Source: Nematostella vectensis
Lineage: Eukaryota; Cnidaria; Anthozoa; Actiniaria; Edwardsiidae
Reading direction: 5' to 3'
DNA: 64,000 bases
Assembly (NCBI RefSeq): GCF_932526225.1
Contig: NC_064040.1
Span: 6,359,181 to 6,423,180 of the forward strand
In this document: piece by piece, positions 51,990 through 62,934 of the stretch
How the letters are laid out: every line of letters starts with the position of its first letter
Numbering within the stretch: the stretch's first letter is position 1
Position numbers and translations under genes: made by a program
Notes under the pieces: model-generated
Told to the model about the DNA's origin: nothing
The model's input: the letters and a program-made list of their open reading frames with translations, nothing else
Database searches by the model: none

Positions 51990-53665
51990 GAGCGGGTTTT
52001 AGTAGATTCAGTAACATGATAGTGCTTTGAGGAGCTTCCTTGTAAACTCAAAGGTATACTCCTCACTAGGTTAACATACAAAAAATGCATATTTTTGTAC
52101 ATTTTTCCAGCAGGCCAGGTTTCCGTAGCTACAAGCCGGTGATCAATGCCGTCAAGTAGGCGGATTGGTCGCAGTGATACCATCCATTGATCACATCCAT
52201 TTCGTGGTCGGAAACTAACGATTTGACTCCCTTGTAAGAGTCAAAACAAAACATAAAATATATGTATATTTGCTTAGTAAATGGTGATACTGTCTCTCTA
52301 TGCACTTTATCAACGTTGAGCGTGTTTTGTTAAGGTGTATGATGTTGGTCAGAGGCCACCTTGTGATACTAAATTATACCTGCCTCAACACCAAAATAGA
52401 GAGGCCCATCGGCTTTAGAGAGATGATGATATTATCTGTGATAAGAAAACTTTTTTGTTTGTTTGTTAATTTTAAAAAGACACAGGAAATAATCAACAAG
52501 TAATCCAGTGGGCCCGTGAAAAGTTTCGTGCCTTATCAGCTTAACATCAATCAGCAGAAAACTCAACGATTGTTCACTTTAGTAGTGATGATGCAAAACA
52601 TGCACTGCACGAACCAAAAATAGTCCGTGTTCCTTGCACACAATGCAAATCACCGCGCCAAGAAACCTCTTTCATCAGTACTTCCCGTAAAGCTACTGCG
52701 GCATGCCAAATTATTGAAAACAAGAAACCGGAGGCTACACTGTAGGCTGATACTAGCCGCTGAGATTACTGTAACTAGGGCAACACGTTCTTTCAAATAT
52801 AAGAGACACAGATACATCCAAAATACGGGAAATGTTACTTAGGGACTTATGATAACTTACATTTCCCGATATTTTCTGGTGGAAAATGTTGCCTAGGATA
52901 GTGCTAATACCTTGAAATCTTAGCAGTTTATTCAATAGTTTATTCATGGCTTACAGCCTCTAACAGCATGCTGTTTTTCAAAAGAGATTCCCCAGCCAAT
53001 CAATCAGCCCAAAGCTACATAAATATGTAGAGAATCCGGTACGGAATGTACTTGGGAGGACGAACCGGGACGACCGCATGGCGGATTAAATTCAGCCAGT
53101 ATTCTCATCCTGCCTGGGCCATCACTGGGACGTGATTCAACATCTGAGCAGATGTGGTAATCTCCTATAGGGCAACCTAATCATAATATTATCCCGAATT
53201 GTCCGTGATCAGAACATCTCCCCACCGACCTCGCGCTATTCGGATGATAGACTTCCCATACGGTAGTAACTGTCACGAGGATGTCACTCTTAAAACCGCA
53301 AATAAAATAAAGATTCGCACTAAATTTGTAATAAAAACTTCTCATTGAGATAAGGTTACAATATTGACAATCATAGGCAGATAATTTTAGTTACCTACTA
53401 AAAATCTTCTAGGGCCTGTTTATTGTCTTTGAAATCAGGTATTTGATATCAAATTTTACTTATTCATATTCCCGGGTGTTACATCATGCAAACCACCATG
53501 CGAGATCTGATTGGACGAGGGACAAGTCTAATCTCATTATGCATGTATGTTTTGGTTCAAAGGTTGCGTATTGGCGACACATAAATACCATCAACTGCCG
53601 AATTCCATTCAGAACGCGCCAGTAGCAGACACGAGAAGAGCAGTCTATTTTTGACAATTCGAAAA
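51990..53665. other. Non-genic stretch
   Basis: No supported exon. An inverted repeat (GGGAAATGT...ACATTTCCC) lies at about 52818-52868. Confidence 0.4.
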
Positions 53666-53672
53666 AAAAAAC

Positions 53673-53972
53673 ATGTTTGGAAGTTGTTTTCCTGCCGTCT
53701 TCGGACGTAAGAAAAAATTAAGAGATGAATGTTGTAGCGCAAATCCGCCGGAGTCAGGCGTTGCGAGTCAAGCACCGTCATTCTGTTCCATCGATACGAT
53801 GTCAGTTGAGGAACCAACACGCTGGCCTACGCCTCCTAAACCCGGACACAAGAGGGTACGGACGATTTCTAGCATGTCTCGAGCCTCGAACTTCTCGGGG
53901 ACATCAACAGCCTCTAATATGAGCCAGCGCGACCAAATGTGGCTACAGGCTTTTCGTTTTGCTGGGAGATAG
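53673..53972 (+). CDS. Single-exon orphan protein, 99 aa
   Basis: The ORF starts at ATG 53673 in a purine-rich context (AAAAAAAACATG) and ends at 53972. The N-terminus MFGSCFPAVFGRKKK has a Cys, hydrophobics and a Lys cluster, which could place it at a membrane by acylation. The middle is Pro/Ser-rich (RWPTPPKPGHKRVRTISSMS) with possible kinase sites (RVRTIS). The tail is SNMSQRDQMWLQAFRFAGR. Codon use and the well-formed termini favour a real gene, and an AT-rich 3' region with AATAAA-like signals follows (for example about 54588). I do not recognise the family. It may alternatively be a terminal exon of a larger gene. Confidence 0.55.
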   Translation: MFGSCFPAVFGRKKKLRDECCSANPPESGVASQAPSFCSIDTMSVEEPTRWPTPPKPGHKRVRTISSMSRASNFSGTSTASNMSQRDQMWLQAFRFAGR

Positions 53973-53984
53973 ACGTTTGTTTTG

Positions 53985-55125
53985 GCCCGAAACTACGCAC
54001 GACGCTTTGTTTTGTATTTGTTGATATTCATGAATGGACATTGTTACGCAGATGTTCAAAGCCCGAAACTCGCGAGTTCGCTGGCGAATTCGACATGAAC
54101 ACTTCTTATAGATGCTAAAACCAGGACTTCTCATGTATTTCTACGACGGAATTTTCTTACAGATGAAAAGAAACTTGAAACAGGAACTAAATGCTAATTT
54201 CCCGCCCATAAACCGCGTTGTGTGCATGGCGGAACACTTCTAATTGAATTATTTGTTTGGTTGTGACCGTGGCCCTGTTTTGCCTTGTTTTAATCTTCAC
54301 TCATATTGTCGACGTTTAAAAAGAACTATTTTTAAGAGTAGATAATATTCTTATGTGAGAATTATGAATAGAATTTATAGCATTTCTCTTGCTGAGAAGT
54401 GGGTGGCGCGGGGGCGTTTGGTTCACCTAATGATTCTTAACTTGTATAAATGAGAAAGTGTAAATTTTTTTTCGCTGTAAAAAATCGAAGTTTGTAGTTT
54501 TGGGATTGTAGATACAGCATTTTATTTGTACATTTGTAAATTAAAAGGAACATATTTCCATTGATAGAGATGTGGTTAATGAATTCAGAAATAAATGTAT
54601 TTATTGTTATGAGGATGTTTTTTTGTTAATTCTAAGATCGGGATACGAAGTTTTTCCCATTTATATGGAAACTTGATGAAACACGGCATTTTACGTATTT
54701 CTGCTATCGTGACAATACCTGTAAATTCGAAGCAGAGCTATTTAAGTCTAGACCAAAAATACAACTCTAATATCCCGAATGTAACATATAGGAATAGAGG
54801 CACTACATATAGCGATGTCTACTTCAGAATTTGATTCACGTATTCAAGAAAATTTGCTTCTCGAGCTCGAAAACAAAACAAAACTTGTTCCGGTTTTGGT
54901 TTCGACGAATTCTATTTTCGTCTCTTGTGATAGTCTCGTGATGACAACGCGAATTACTAATTAATCAATGGCTGCTTTGTTTACATCCGGCATTTTCCGC
55001 ATACAGGGAATTTTCCCGCGCAAAGTGTAATAACTGACAAGTCTGTGAGCCAATCGCGACACTAGTTCTAGGAACACTAAGTTTTTCCATAACTGACCGT
55101 GTACAGACTGGACTCTAGTGGTAAT
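53985..55125. other. Intergenic stretch and CCDC97 upstream region
   Basis: This holds the probable 3' UTR of the 99-aa gene and the promoter region of CCDC97. No TATA box or repeat stands out. Confidence 0.5.
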
Positions 55126-55129
55126 AAAA

Positions 55130-56994
55130 ATGGCGGACGCTTTAGGGGCAAAAGTCGAATGCGGGGGAAATGACGACGATATGTTTTTACGTATTGTTAA
55201 CAGTGGAGTTACTGTCAAAAGTCAACAACGGGACGAGCCGGACTTATCTTCTGAACAAAAAATTAAGATCCTTGAAGAAATAAAGAAAACAAATCCTGCG
55301 TCCTTTCTGATGCGTTTTGGACAGTCCCTTGTTACCAAAGACTTGGAATATTTCGAATCGCTCTACAAACAAAACACACTGACAAACTACGAAATTGGCT
55401 TTAGACTCAAAGAAATAAAGAAGCATCTTGACCAACAGAAGCACCACGTTGAAGTTCAGAATAGACGTTACAAGGCGATGCAAAGGCTTATAAACGATTC
55501 CACTTTCTTCAGTGAAGAAGAAATGAGAAAAAGAAATCCACTCTTGTATGAGCAATATATTGGACAATATCTTACCGAAGAGGAGAAGCTAGAGCGAGAT
55601 ATAGCGGAACGAGAAGGTGAACCGTCGCTATCACAACTGATGTTTAGTAAGTATGACGCGGAAAAGACCCAGTGGATTTATAACTACCAGAGAGAACAAG
55701 AACGAGAAATGGAAGAGGAAGAGGAAGACTCCGAGGAAGAAATGGAGGAAGACAGCCAAGGTATTTTAATACATTTAACTTAACTATTTTAGGCTAAAGT
55801 AGGAAACGTGCAACATATAGGAGGCTGCATGTCTTCCAAATGTTTCTTAGTTTAACCAGTGCAAAAAAACATATATAGCATGCTACAAATTTTGTGACAG
55901 GCAACACGGAAATGCTTCTCTGGTCTGTAGCAGGGGCTGGGGCACTGGGGACATGTGCCCCCCAATATTTAAAAAAAAATTATAAGGAAATGACCAGTAG
56001 GAGCATGGCTGTGCACCCCCCCCCCCCCACATTTTCTTTTTGTTTCTGTTATGTGCCCTCCCCAATCTTACATGGACTGCTATGGTTTTGTTTCTCATCT
56101 ATTTAATTAACATCCTTCTGATGCAGCTACAAAATTAGACATGCACTATAATGTATTAAATGGTGGCTAAACTAACAAAATGGTTGAATGCTACTTTTTG
56201 TATGCAACATGGCTCCTAGTCTAGCACAACACGTTTATGTCAGTACATGAGAAGTAAAAGTGAGATCAGATAATATCATGACAGAGAGGGAGAATCAAAT
56301 GGATATAAAAAAGTATAATTGACCCAGGTTATCAAGCCTTAACAGTCATTGAGTGCTCCACTATGCATTTTAGTTTGAACTTCTATTTAACAATTAGACT
56401 ACTAGTTTGAGTTTTCTATGAGTCAATAGATAGTCTAATTGTTTTAGTATAAATCCACTTGCATACTACCTTCAAATAAATGACTATTTTAATAATTCAT
56501 TGATTTTGATTTTGTGAAAACGCCGGCTTTTTTGCTACATCTATTTGATTAACATTCTTCTGATCCAGCTACAAAATTAGACATGTACTATAATGCCCCT
56601 TATCAACTACTTTATTAAATTCCAGATAAACCTCATAATAAATATACTTTATTAAATTCCAGATAAACCTGGAAACCCATTCAAAGGTACACCTACAGAG
56701 GAAGAAAAAGAAATGCTAAGAAATGAATTTTTCTATGAAATGCAGGAGAAGTTCCTGTTAGGAAAAGAAGAAGAATTTGATTACAGCACTGTGGACATGA
56801 ATGATGAATACGATGATTTGAAACTTAGAGAACAGGACGAGGAAGAGAGATACTTTGATGATGATGATGATGATGGTGATGACAGTGATTGTTTGATACG
56901 GAGTAGTAATGATTCTGATAGTAAGAGCACTGCAGAGGTGTGTACAGAGTCAAGACTGGGTGATGATTGTGATGAAAAAAATTATCACATTTAG
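55130..56994 (+). CDS. CCDC97 orthologue (2 exons, 320 aa)
   Basis: Exons are 55130-55760 and 56663-56994, joined in phase 1, giving 320 aa (the human protein is slightly longer). The start is the ATG in AAAATGGCGGACGC. Recognised blocks: NPASFLMRFGQSL, NRRYKAMQRLI, FSEEEMRKRNPLLYEQYIGQ followed by YLTEEE, an acidic run EEEEEDSEEEMEED, then EFFYEMQEKFLLGKEEEFDY followed by STVD, DEYDDL and a final Asp run. The order and the RNPLLYEQYIGQ and FDYSTVD signatures identify CCDC97. It is a nuclear, largely disordered protein that has been linked to the SF3B part of the spliceosome. The intron holds a dispersed repeat and a duplicated 3' splice site. It is convergent with TAF6L. Confidence 0.92.
55960..56080 (+). 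repeat. Dispersed repeat in the CCDC97 intron
   Basis: This copy is related to the repeat at 2325-2470: AAATTATAAGGAAATGACC and the following GGCTGTGCA are shared, followed by a run of about 14 C. Confidence 0.6.
56098..56600 (+). repeat. 63-bp direct repeat within the CCDC97 intron
   Basis: CATCTATTTAATTAACATCC and the following TTCTGATGCAGCTACAAAA with TTAGACATGCACTATAATG (56098-56160) recur with few changes at 56538-56600. The copies lie about 440 bp apart in the same orientation. The intervening sequence may have been inserted or duplicated with them. Confidence 0.85.
56609..56670 (+). repeat. Duplicated 3' splice site of CCDC97 exon 2
   Basis: ACTTTATTAAATTCCAG followed by ATAAACCT occurs twice, with AG at 56624-56625 and at 56661-56662, 37 bp apart. 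The second is the one that continues the CCDC97 reading frame. Use of the first would add about 12 codons and then hit TAA. Confidence 0.92.
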
Positions 56995-56999
56995 AATAA

Positions 57000-57813
57000 T
57001 AATAATAAGATATGAAATGTATAGAAGCACAACCTTTAGGTGATATATGTTCCTATCTGATTACAAGCAAGATAGGAATACAAATACGTTTAACACTTCA
57101 AAAACATTGAAATAATTTTTTTGTGTGGCTGCTGGTGGAGTTTAAGGTCAATAAGAATGGTGGTAGAACAGAACTTGAATTAAGAGATTGTAAACTTTAA
57201 AAGAAACAATATTGGAACAGAATTGATCTTGTGTCACAAAACACCAATGCTTAAATCATTTATAATCTATGAACCTACTGTACAAATAAGGGAAGTACAG
57301 TTAATCAAGAAAAGGTTGAAATGGTATGTTTCACAGAAAACAAATTAATTTTTACTGGTGTTTTGTTACCCCTTTTGTAAGTTTAAAAAAGGCCTTATTT
57401 GCTCTTATAAAGGGCTACCAACCCAAAAGTATGATTCTCTGAGTGCAACCTTATTTAAAATAAGGTATATCTAAGCCAATGATAGAATATGCACACCTCA
57501 CCAATACACTTTCATGGATTTCTGTGCTTTGTTAAAGCACAGTAATATCTTAGTTAGTAGGTAGTGTTCATAAACGGGATCTCAATAGCATATTCAGATC
57601 CAGAATATTATTAAGGAGTGTGGATCAGAGGATCTGGACAAATGTACTAAAGTGTTATTACAAATCAGAGGCATGACTTTTTATTACTCAAAAAGTGGGA
57701 TGGACATCCACCTTCTGTGTCCCCCTGATAAGGTGTTTTTAAACTCACATCGTAGTCAAACTTCAAACATAACAAACCTTATTGCCACAGGAAGAGATAT
57801 AGCACACACTAAC
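57000..57813. other. Region between the convergent CCDC97 and TAF6L genes
   Basis: This holds the 3' flanks of both genes. It is AT-rich, with no repeat or exon recognised. Confidence 0.55.
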
Positions 57814-60800
57814 CTACAAAGTCACTCCTATATGGTAGTCGAACTTCATCTTGTTTGCGCTGACAGGATGAGATCGGCGAAACCTCATGACAGAACCTGT
57901 TAAGGGGTGTCCCTTGTCATCAACTTCCATCTGCTCCTCTTTTGTTGTGACCTCAGCTGACTTCCTCTTACACTGCCGCCCTCCCTTACGCTTACCTGCT
58001 TTGTTGTGTTCAGCCACCTTTCTGGGTGGGGACACAAACTCAAAAACACCTGCTGCCACTAATGAATGAGAAGTCTTAGGCTTAAGAGCTAACGAACTAT
58101 ACATGCTATGCCTTTCTCGCTTTATTTCATGTTGTGATGATTCTTCCTCCTCCACTGTGCGAGGCCGCTTCCGGCTTCCATGTCCCAGTATAAGTGGGCT
58201 CCTCCCCCCTCTAACTGCCTCACTGTGTTTCTGCCTTGCTTTCTCAATAAGTTTCCGTATCATTATAGTGTCCCTCTGTAGAGGTCTAAGGGGGAAGTAT
58301 GCATGAGCAAATGGTTGAATCCGCTGTAAATGGTTCTTTGTGGTTGCGTTGTCCTGCCAGTTGTTGACTCCAGTGTAAGGCAACAAACTGTCCCCAAATA
58401 TCTCATACAGCTGGGCGTAACACTGACTGGGTGATATATGACAGACAGAGCTGGATCGGGATGTTCGTGAATGTGAGGAGATTGGGGCAGGGCGTCGCTC
58501 ATTCCCTGTGCTTATGCCAGGCCAAGACGAGAGGGTTGTGCGGAGCATGGAGTGAGTGGAGTTATTTACAGGGTAGGATTGTGGTGGGATGACTCCTTCT
58601 GCATTGGCCTGTAATAGACATCCAGCGGCTTGCTGCACAATAAAGAGGATTTTTAGATTGAACATTTTGACACATGGACATAATGTTGAGGGGTCAAAAT
58701 TTTCAATTAATTAAGTCAATACAAAGTTCTTGAATAAGTATTTCAATCTGCAAATTAGTTAGTCAAAGGTATTTAGACCAAGACAAGGACGGTAAATCAG
58801 CCGATGGATCGTTTGTGAGGGAACATCATTGCATAACTTGAGACGATGTAAATAAAAACTTGAACATTAAAAATACTGTCATGTTTATCTATGCCTCTAG
58901 CTCTAATAGTTTATAATAATAATAGAAAATGACCTAAAAATCAGGGTGCATATTATACATACAGTAAGGGTGTATTATACATGAGTAAATACAGTGCAGT
59001 AAATAGAGAATATTACGAGGAAAGTGCAAACGTACGGTTAATTATTCACGAGATGTGCAGTATCAAAAAACGAACGAAGTGAGTTTTTTTGATACAAAAC
59101 AATGAGTGAATAAAAACTGTACAAAGCACTTTCCATGCTGTATTTTATCATATATATACTTAGGAATTTTTTAATAAACTTATTACATAACATTTTAAAA
59201 ACTGTACAAAGCACTTTCCATGCTGTATTTTATCATATACATACTTAGGAATTTTTTAATAAACTTATTACATAACATTTAATTAAGCCCCGTGCAAACT
59301 GCGCCAGCACCTGCCAGCACTGTTGGCGAATTCTTGCTCGACAGACCACAAGACAAAGGAAATGTCAGAAAGTCCATTTCCCATTTTGACATTTCCTTTG
59401 TCCTATACTCAGTCAAGCGAAATTTCACCAGATATGCTGGCAGGTGCTGGCGCAGTTTGTACGGGGCTTTAGACTTGGCTGCAGAGACTCCAAGGTTTGT
59501 GCTGTTCGACGGTTCAGTTGAAGAAAGACAGAAACTTACATTGAAATGAATCTGTCTCGCTAATGTCTCGCACGAGACTGTAGCTCATGTTACACTTTTT
59601 ACAACAAATCTTTAAAAGCTCTACATCCATGAAATAAATTAATACATTACTAAATGGAAAATGCTTGTACGATTTTTATGCACTCGTTGATGCGTTGGGA
59701 TTGAAGCGATTCAAGTGCAGTGAAAAAATATTGTTCGTCCAATCAGAACCGCGAACGACTTTTCTATACGTGTTTCTACTGTTGGTGTTCAGTTTTTAGA
59801 ACAAGAAAGTTGGCTGGGGCTATTGATTACTTTAATTACATGTACTATGCACATCTTTATACATACCAGAAGAGCGGCATAGACATGTATTGCCTCTCCC
59901 CGCAATACACCATTAGACGAGCTGTCATCCTCAAGAACTTGCTGTAGCTGATGCCAATAGGTGCTCAAATGTGGTAATAAGAACTGCTCTAAAGCCTGTG
60001 ACAAAACAAGACCTATACTGTGAGCAGTAGGGCAGGCTATCAACTAAATGGAAATCTTGCCTCGGACCCTAAGGCTATGTCCACACGCATCCAGAATTTT
60101 TTTTTTTCAGCAAATATTTTTTTACGGATGCAAAAATTTCTGTGTCCACACGCAGCGAATTCGAATTCGTTTTAAATTTCGATTAACATTATGCTGGATA
60201 CGTGTGAACGAGAGCCGGATTCGTAAAAAAAATTTGCGTTTTCAACAATTTCCGGATACGGCCAGAAATTACAAACGATTCGAATACGCTCCGCGTGGAC
60301 GCGGAAATTTTCGCGGCCGCAAAAACATATTTGTGGAAAAAAAATTGCTGGATACGTGTGGACATAGCCTAAATTCAGCAGCCCCACCACAGCCCCATAT
60401 TGTGAGCAGTAGGGCAGGTTATCATATTAATTTAAATCCTACGTACCCGAGACCCTAACTCTATTAGCCTACTGGAACTACAGTGCTTACAGTAAGTGTG
60501 AGCAGTGGTGCAGGCTATCCTCTAAATCTAAATTTTACCTCAGACCCTAACTCCATTAGGCCAACCACAGCACCATAATGTGAGCAGTAAGGCCGGCTTT
60601 CGTCCGTGAGCACCTCTCTTAGTGTCATCAGTAGCTGCTGGTGGAGATAGTTTACAGGATTACTGCACTTCCTAACAAAAACAGCACAAGGGAGGTGTAA
60701 GAACATAACTAAGCCGCATTACAAAGCCAGAAAACATTACAGTACTGTAAAAGTACATCAGGACAATGGCTATAATTCTCTTGAATTGAACTTTGTTTGT

Positions 60801-62932
60801 GCCTCAGGGTCTCAAATCAAGGGTACTCATAAATATCGAAATAATATTACATAGAAAATGATAACCCAAAATATTGACATGAATTTTACCCTGGGAAACA
60901 GACTCCAAGCTTCACCTTTTCCTTAACCTTCACAGAATTTGAGCAATCAAGAAATATTGGTGGGCTACTGAAAAAAATGTTCTCCTTATTGAAAAAATCA
61001 TAAAACTGTTTTAGTTTTTTCATAATACTAATTTACTGTGTCCTTCAAAGGAAGTATGAGAAACTTCTGTTGGTAATATATAAATGTTTTTTGTGTGTAG
61101 CCAATAAAATAGAATGGTTTCAAAGTCCCAATATTGTGTCATAATGTCTTTTTGTCAAGGTCATTGCTTTCAACTATGAGAATCACCTGCTAAGAAAGGC
61201 AAGGACACAAGCAGCATCACGGCGTAATCGCCAGTGGTCATTGACAGGATTCAGGGAGACTGTCAGAGTCTCTAGCAAGCAGTACATCACAGCTGTAACC
61301 AATTGGATCACCTAAACAGGCAAAAGTACTAGCAATTCAGCTGGGAATACCTTCGACCATACACTGTAGATTACCAAAATAGGCAAAAGTGTATGCGTCT
61401 GTTCTGAGATTTCCTAATAACCAATTGGATATTGCCTACAACAACTGAAACAACTGCTATTACAACAGGTGTTCCTACAGACAACAAGTGTTCCTACAGT
61501 AACAACCCCCCCCCCCCCCCCCCCCAGGTGGATGTACTTTTACTGCTTGGTTGATGACTACTTGATTGACTGGAACACATAGGAAGTCACATAGAACATT
61601 CAAGGGGGTACTTACATAAGGGTCAAGAAACAGCGAAGAGTTATCAGTGAGTGCAGAGACCATGCCCAACAGTCGGCTGAGCTGTTTGAGGTCATGACTG
61701 CAAGATTTTACCTATAAATAGAAATAACAGAGGGTTTACTGGGGTTCTTATGAGCATGATAGTTGGTTCGGGGGTTGAAAACTTTGCCTGGTACTTGGCC
61801 TGATATTTTTGGGCTGTAGAAAACGTTTTGGGTCCCATGTTAGAAACGTTTTTTGTCACCATGACTCAATGATCCACCAATAGTGCAGGAATAAAACAGC
61901 TTTATTGAAAAGCTGTTTTTACTTTTTCCTGTGTGGTGCAAATTAGTACAACTTTCTTTAAACTTTGTCTTGAAAGCCACATCTTATGCCACATTCATTT
62001 TACAATGTATGGAGCTATTATATTACTTACTCCTGATGCAATAAAGCTCACAAAGTAGGGAAAAATACAAGAAATCTTTGGATTCGACTGCAAGTCACTG
62101 AAAGCCATCTGAGAAGAGAATTAACAAAAAATACTTACAGTATGATTATAAGAGAACTGAAAATCAAAAACTGGCAATGGTAACTCTTGTTTATAACAAA
62201 ACTATTTAAATAATAATGGATAATAGATGCAATAAACCTACCCTTCTGCATACATCACTCTCTCCAAGCACGGCTTTGGTGATTTGTTCATAGTATTCTA
62301 GTCCAGCCTATGAGCATACATAGCAAAGGAATTATTAAGATCCCTTTTTTGTTTAATTTTCTGCCATTTCTCACCTCAGAAAGGGTCTTTTGCTGGCCGT
62401 CACTTTCACTGTTTTTTGACAATCTTCCTGGAATCAGAGAAGCTTTTAAAGGAGAGGGCAAATGGATTTTTGAATTTTTTTCTTTACTTGTTTTACTTGG
62501 GTAACAATAAAAAAAAACATTATGCCAATAAAGAATTGTAACAAAAATAATTAGCCTACATGGCTAGCCCTCTCAAAATGATTTTAGGAGCAGGACACTA
62601 TAGGTTTAGAGGCAGTTTCAGCTGCTGAAGGTTTCATTTTCCTTGTCAATAACAAAAACAAAAATAATATATTTTCTGTCTGGATGAAGACCGGCAAATC
62701 TCCAGAGAAGGCTGATAGATATGGACAAGATTTCTTTTATAAATCTTTTTTTTTAATTTTATAAAAAAAAAAAAAAATATTTGCAGCCTATCTGTATAAT
62801 AACTATTATACTGCACCATCCTTAGTGTATATATACTAGTGTAGACTGTACTAATATCTATACCATCAGTAAGCTTACCATGTTGACCATTATTTGATGA
62901 TAGTTGTGTTCCCTCCACACAAAGCCATTGGG
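57814..62932 (-). CDS. TAF6L (TAF6-like), 5'-incomplete
   Basis: Exons on the minus strand are 62932-62879 (less sure), 62307-62242, 62108-62031, 61711-61616, 61311-61187, 60671-60539, 59995-59867 and 58632-57814; all phases agree. Recognised TAF6/TAF6L blocks in order: LEYYEQITKAVLGES, FSDLQSNPKISCIFPYFVSF, SCSHDLKQLSRLLGMV, MYCLLE, SLNPVNDHWRLRRDAA, YCSHYGAVVGLMELGSE, LLPHLSTYWHQLQQVLEDDS, then a C-terminal part with QLYEIFGDSLLPYTG and a basic tail. TAF6 proteins use HEAT repeats here. YEIFGDSL in the tail and HYGAVVGL favour TAF6L, the subunit of SAGA-type histone acetyltransferase complexes. The N-terminal histone-fold exon was not found in the window and probably lies to the right. It is a nuclear coactivator. 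Confidence 0.88.
59112..59281 (+). repeat. 85-bp tandem duplication
   Basis: Two 85-bp units (starts 59112 and 59197) beginning AAAAACTGTACAAAGCACTT differ by one or two bases. They lie directly beside the MITE at 59286 in a TAF6L intron. Confidence 0.93.
59286..59468. mobile_element. 183-bp MITE, PIF/Harbinger-type
   Basis: Long inverted ends (AGCCCCGTGCAAACTGCGCC followed by AGCACCTGCCAGCA, and its complement) enclose about 110 bp that also contain an inner inverted pair (GACATTTCCTTTGTC, GACAAAGGAAATGTC). TTA flanks both sides (59283-59285 and 59469-59471), as expected for PIF/Harbinger elements. Confidence 0.8.
60010..60605 (-). repeat. Decayed tandem copies of the end of TAF6L exon 60671-60539
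   Basis: On the minus strand the segment CCTNCTGCTCAC...TTAGGGTCYGAG plus the following intron start is repeated about four times. The real exon end is at 60539-60600. Copy 2 (about 60440-60530) is badly worn. Copy 3 (about 60017-60072 and 60370-60420, split by a MITE) still reads YCSQYGAVVGLLNLGSE. A partial copy 4 overlaps the next acceptor region. Confidence 0.8.
60073..60369. mobile_element. 297-bp MITE, PIF/Harbinger-type, inside a TAF6L exon copy
   Basis: The inverted ends GGCTATGTCCACACG and CGTGTGGACATAGCC continue for about 25 bp. TAA flanks both sides (60070-60072 and 60370-60372). The empty site predicted from the neighbouring exon copies (LGSE codons) is restored exactly by removing the element and one TAA. 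An A/T-rich and CG-bearing interior gives chance open frames only. Confidence 0.85.
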
Positions 62933-62934
62933 CT

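Noticed and set aside
59050-59100. Terminator-like hairpin (GTATCAAAAAAC...GTTTTTTTGATAC)
   Set aside because: Intrinsic terminators are not a feature of animal protein genes; this is more likely a small inverted repeat in a TAF6L intron.
60048-60458. 136-residue ORF rich in Arg and Phe
   Set aside because: It lies across the MITE at 60073-60369 and its flanks, with no domain or splice support.
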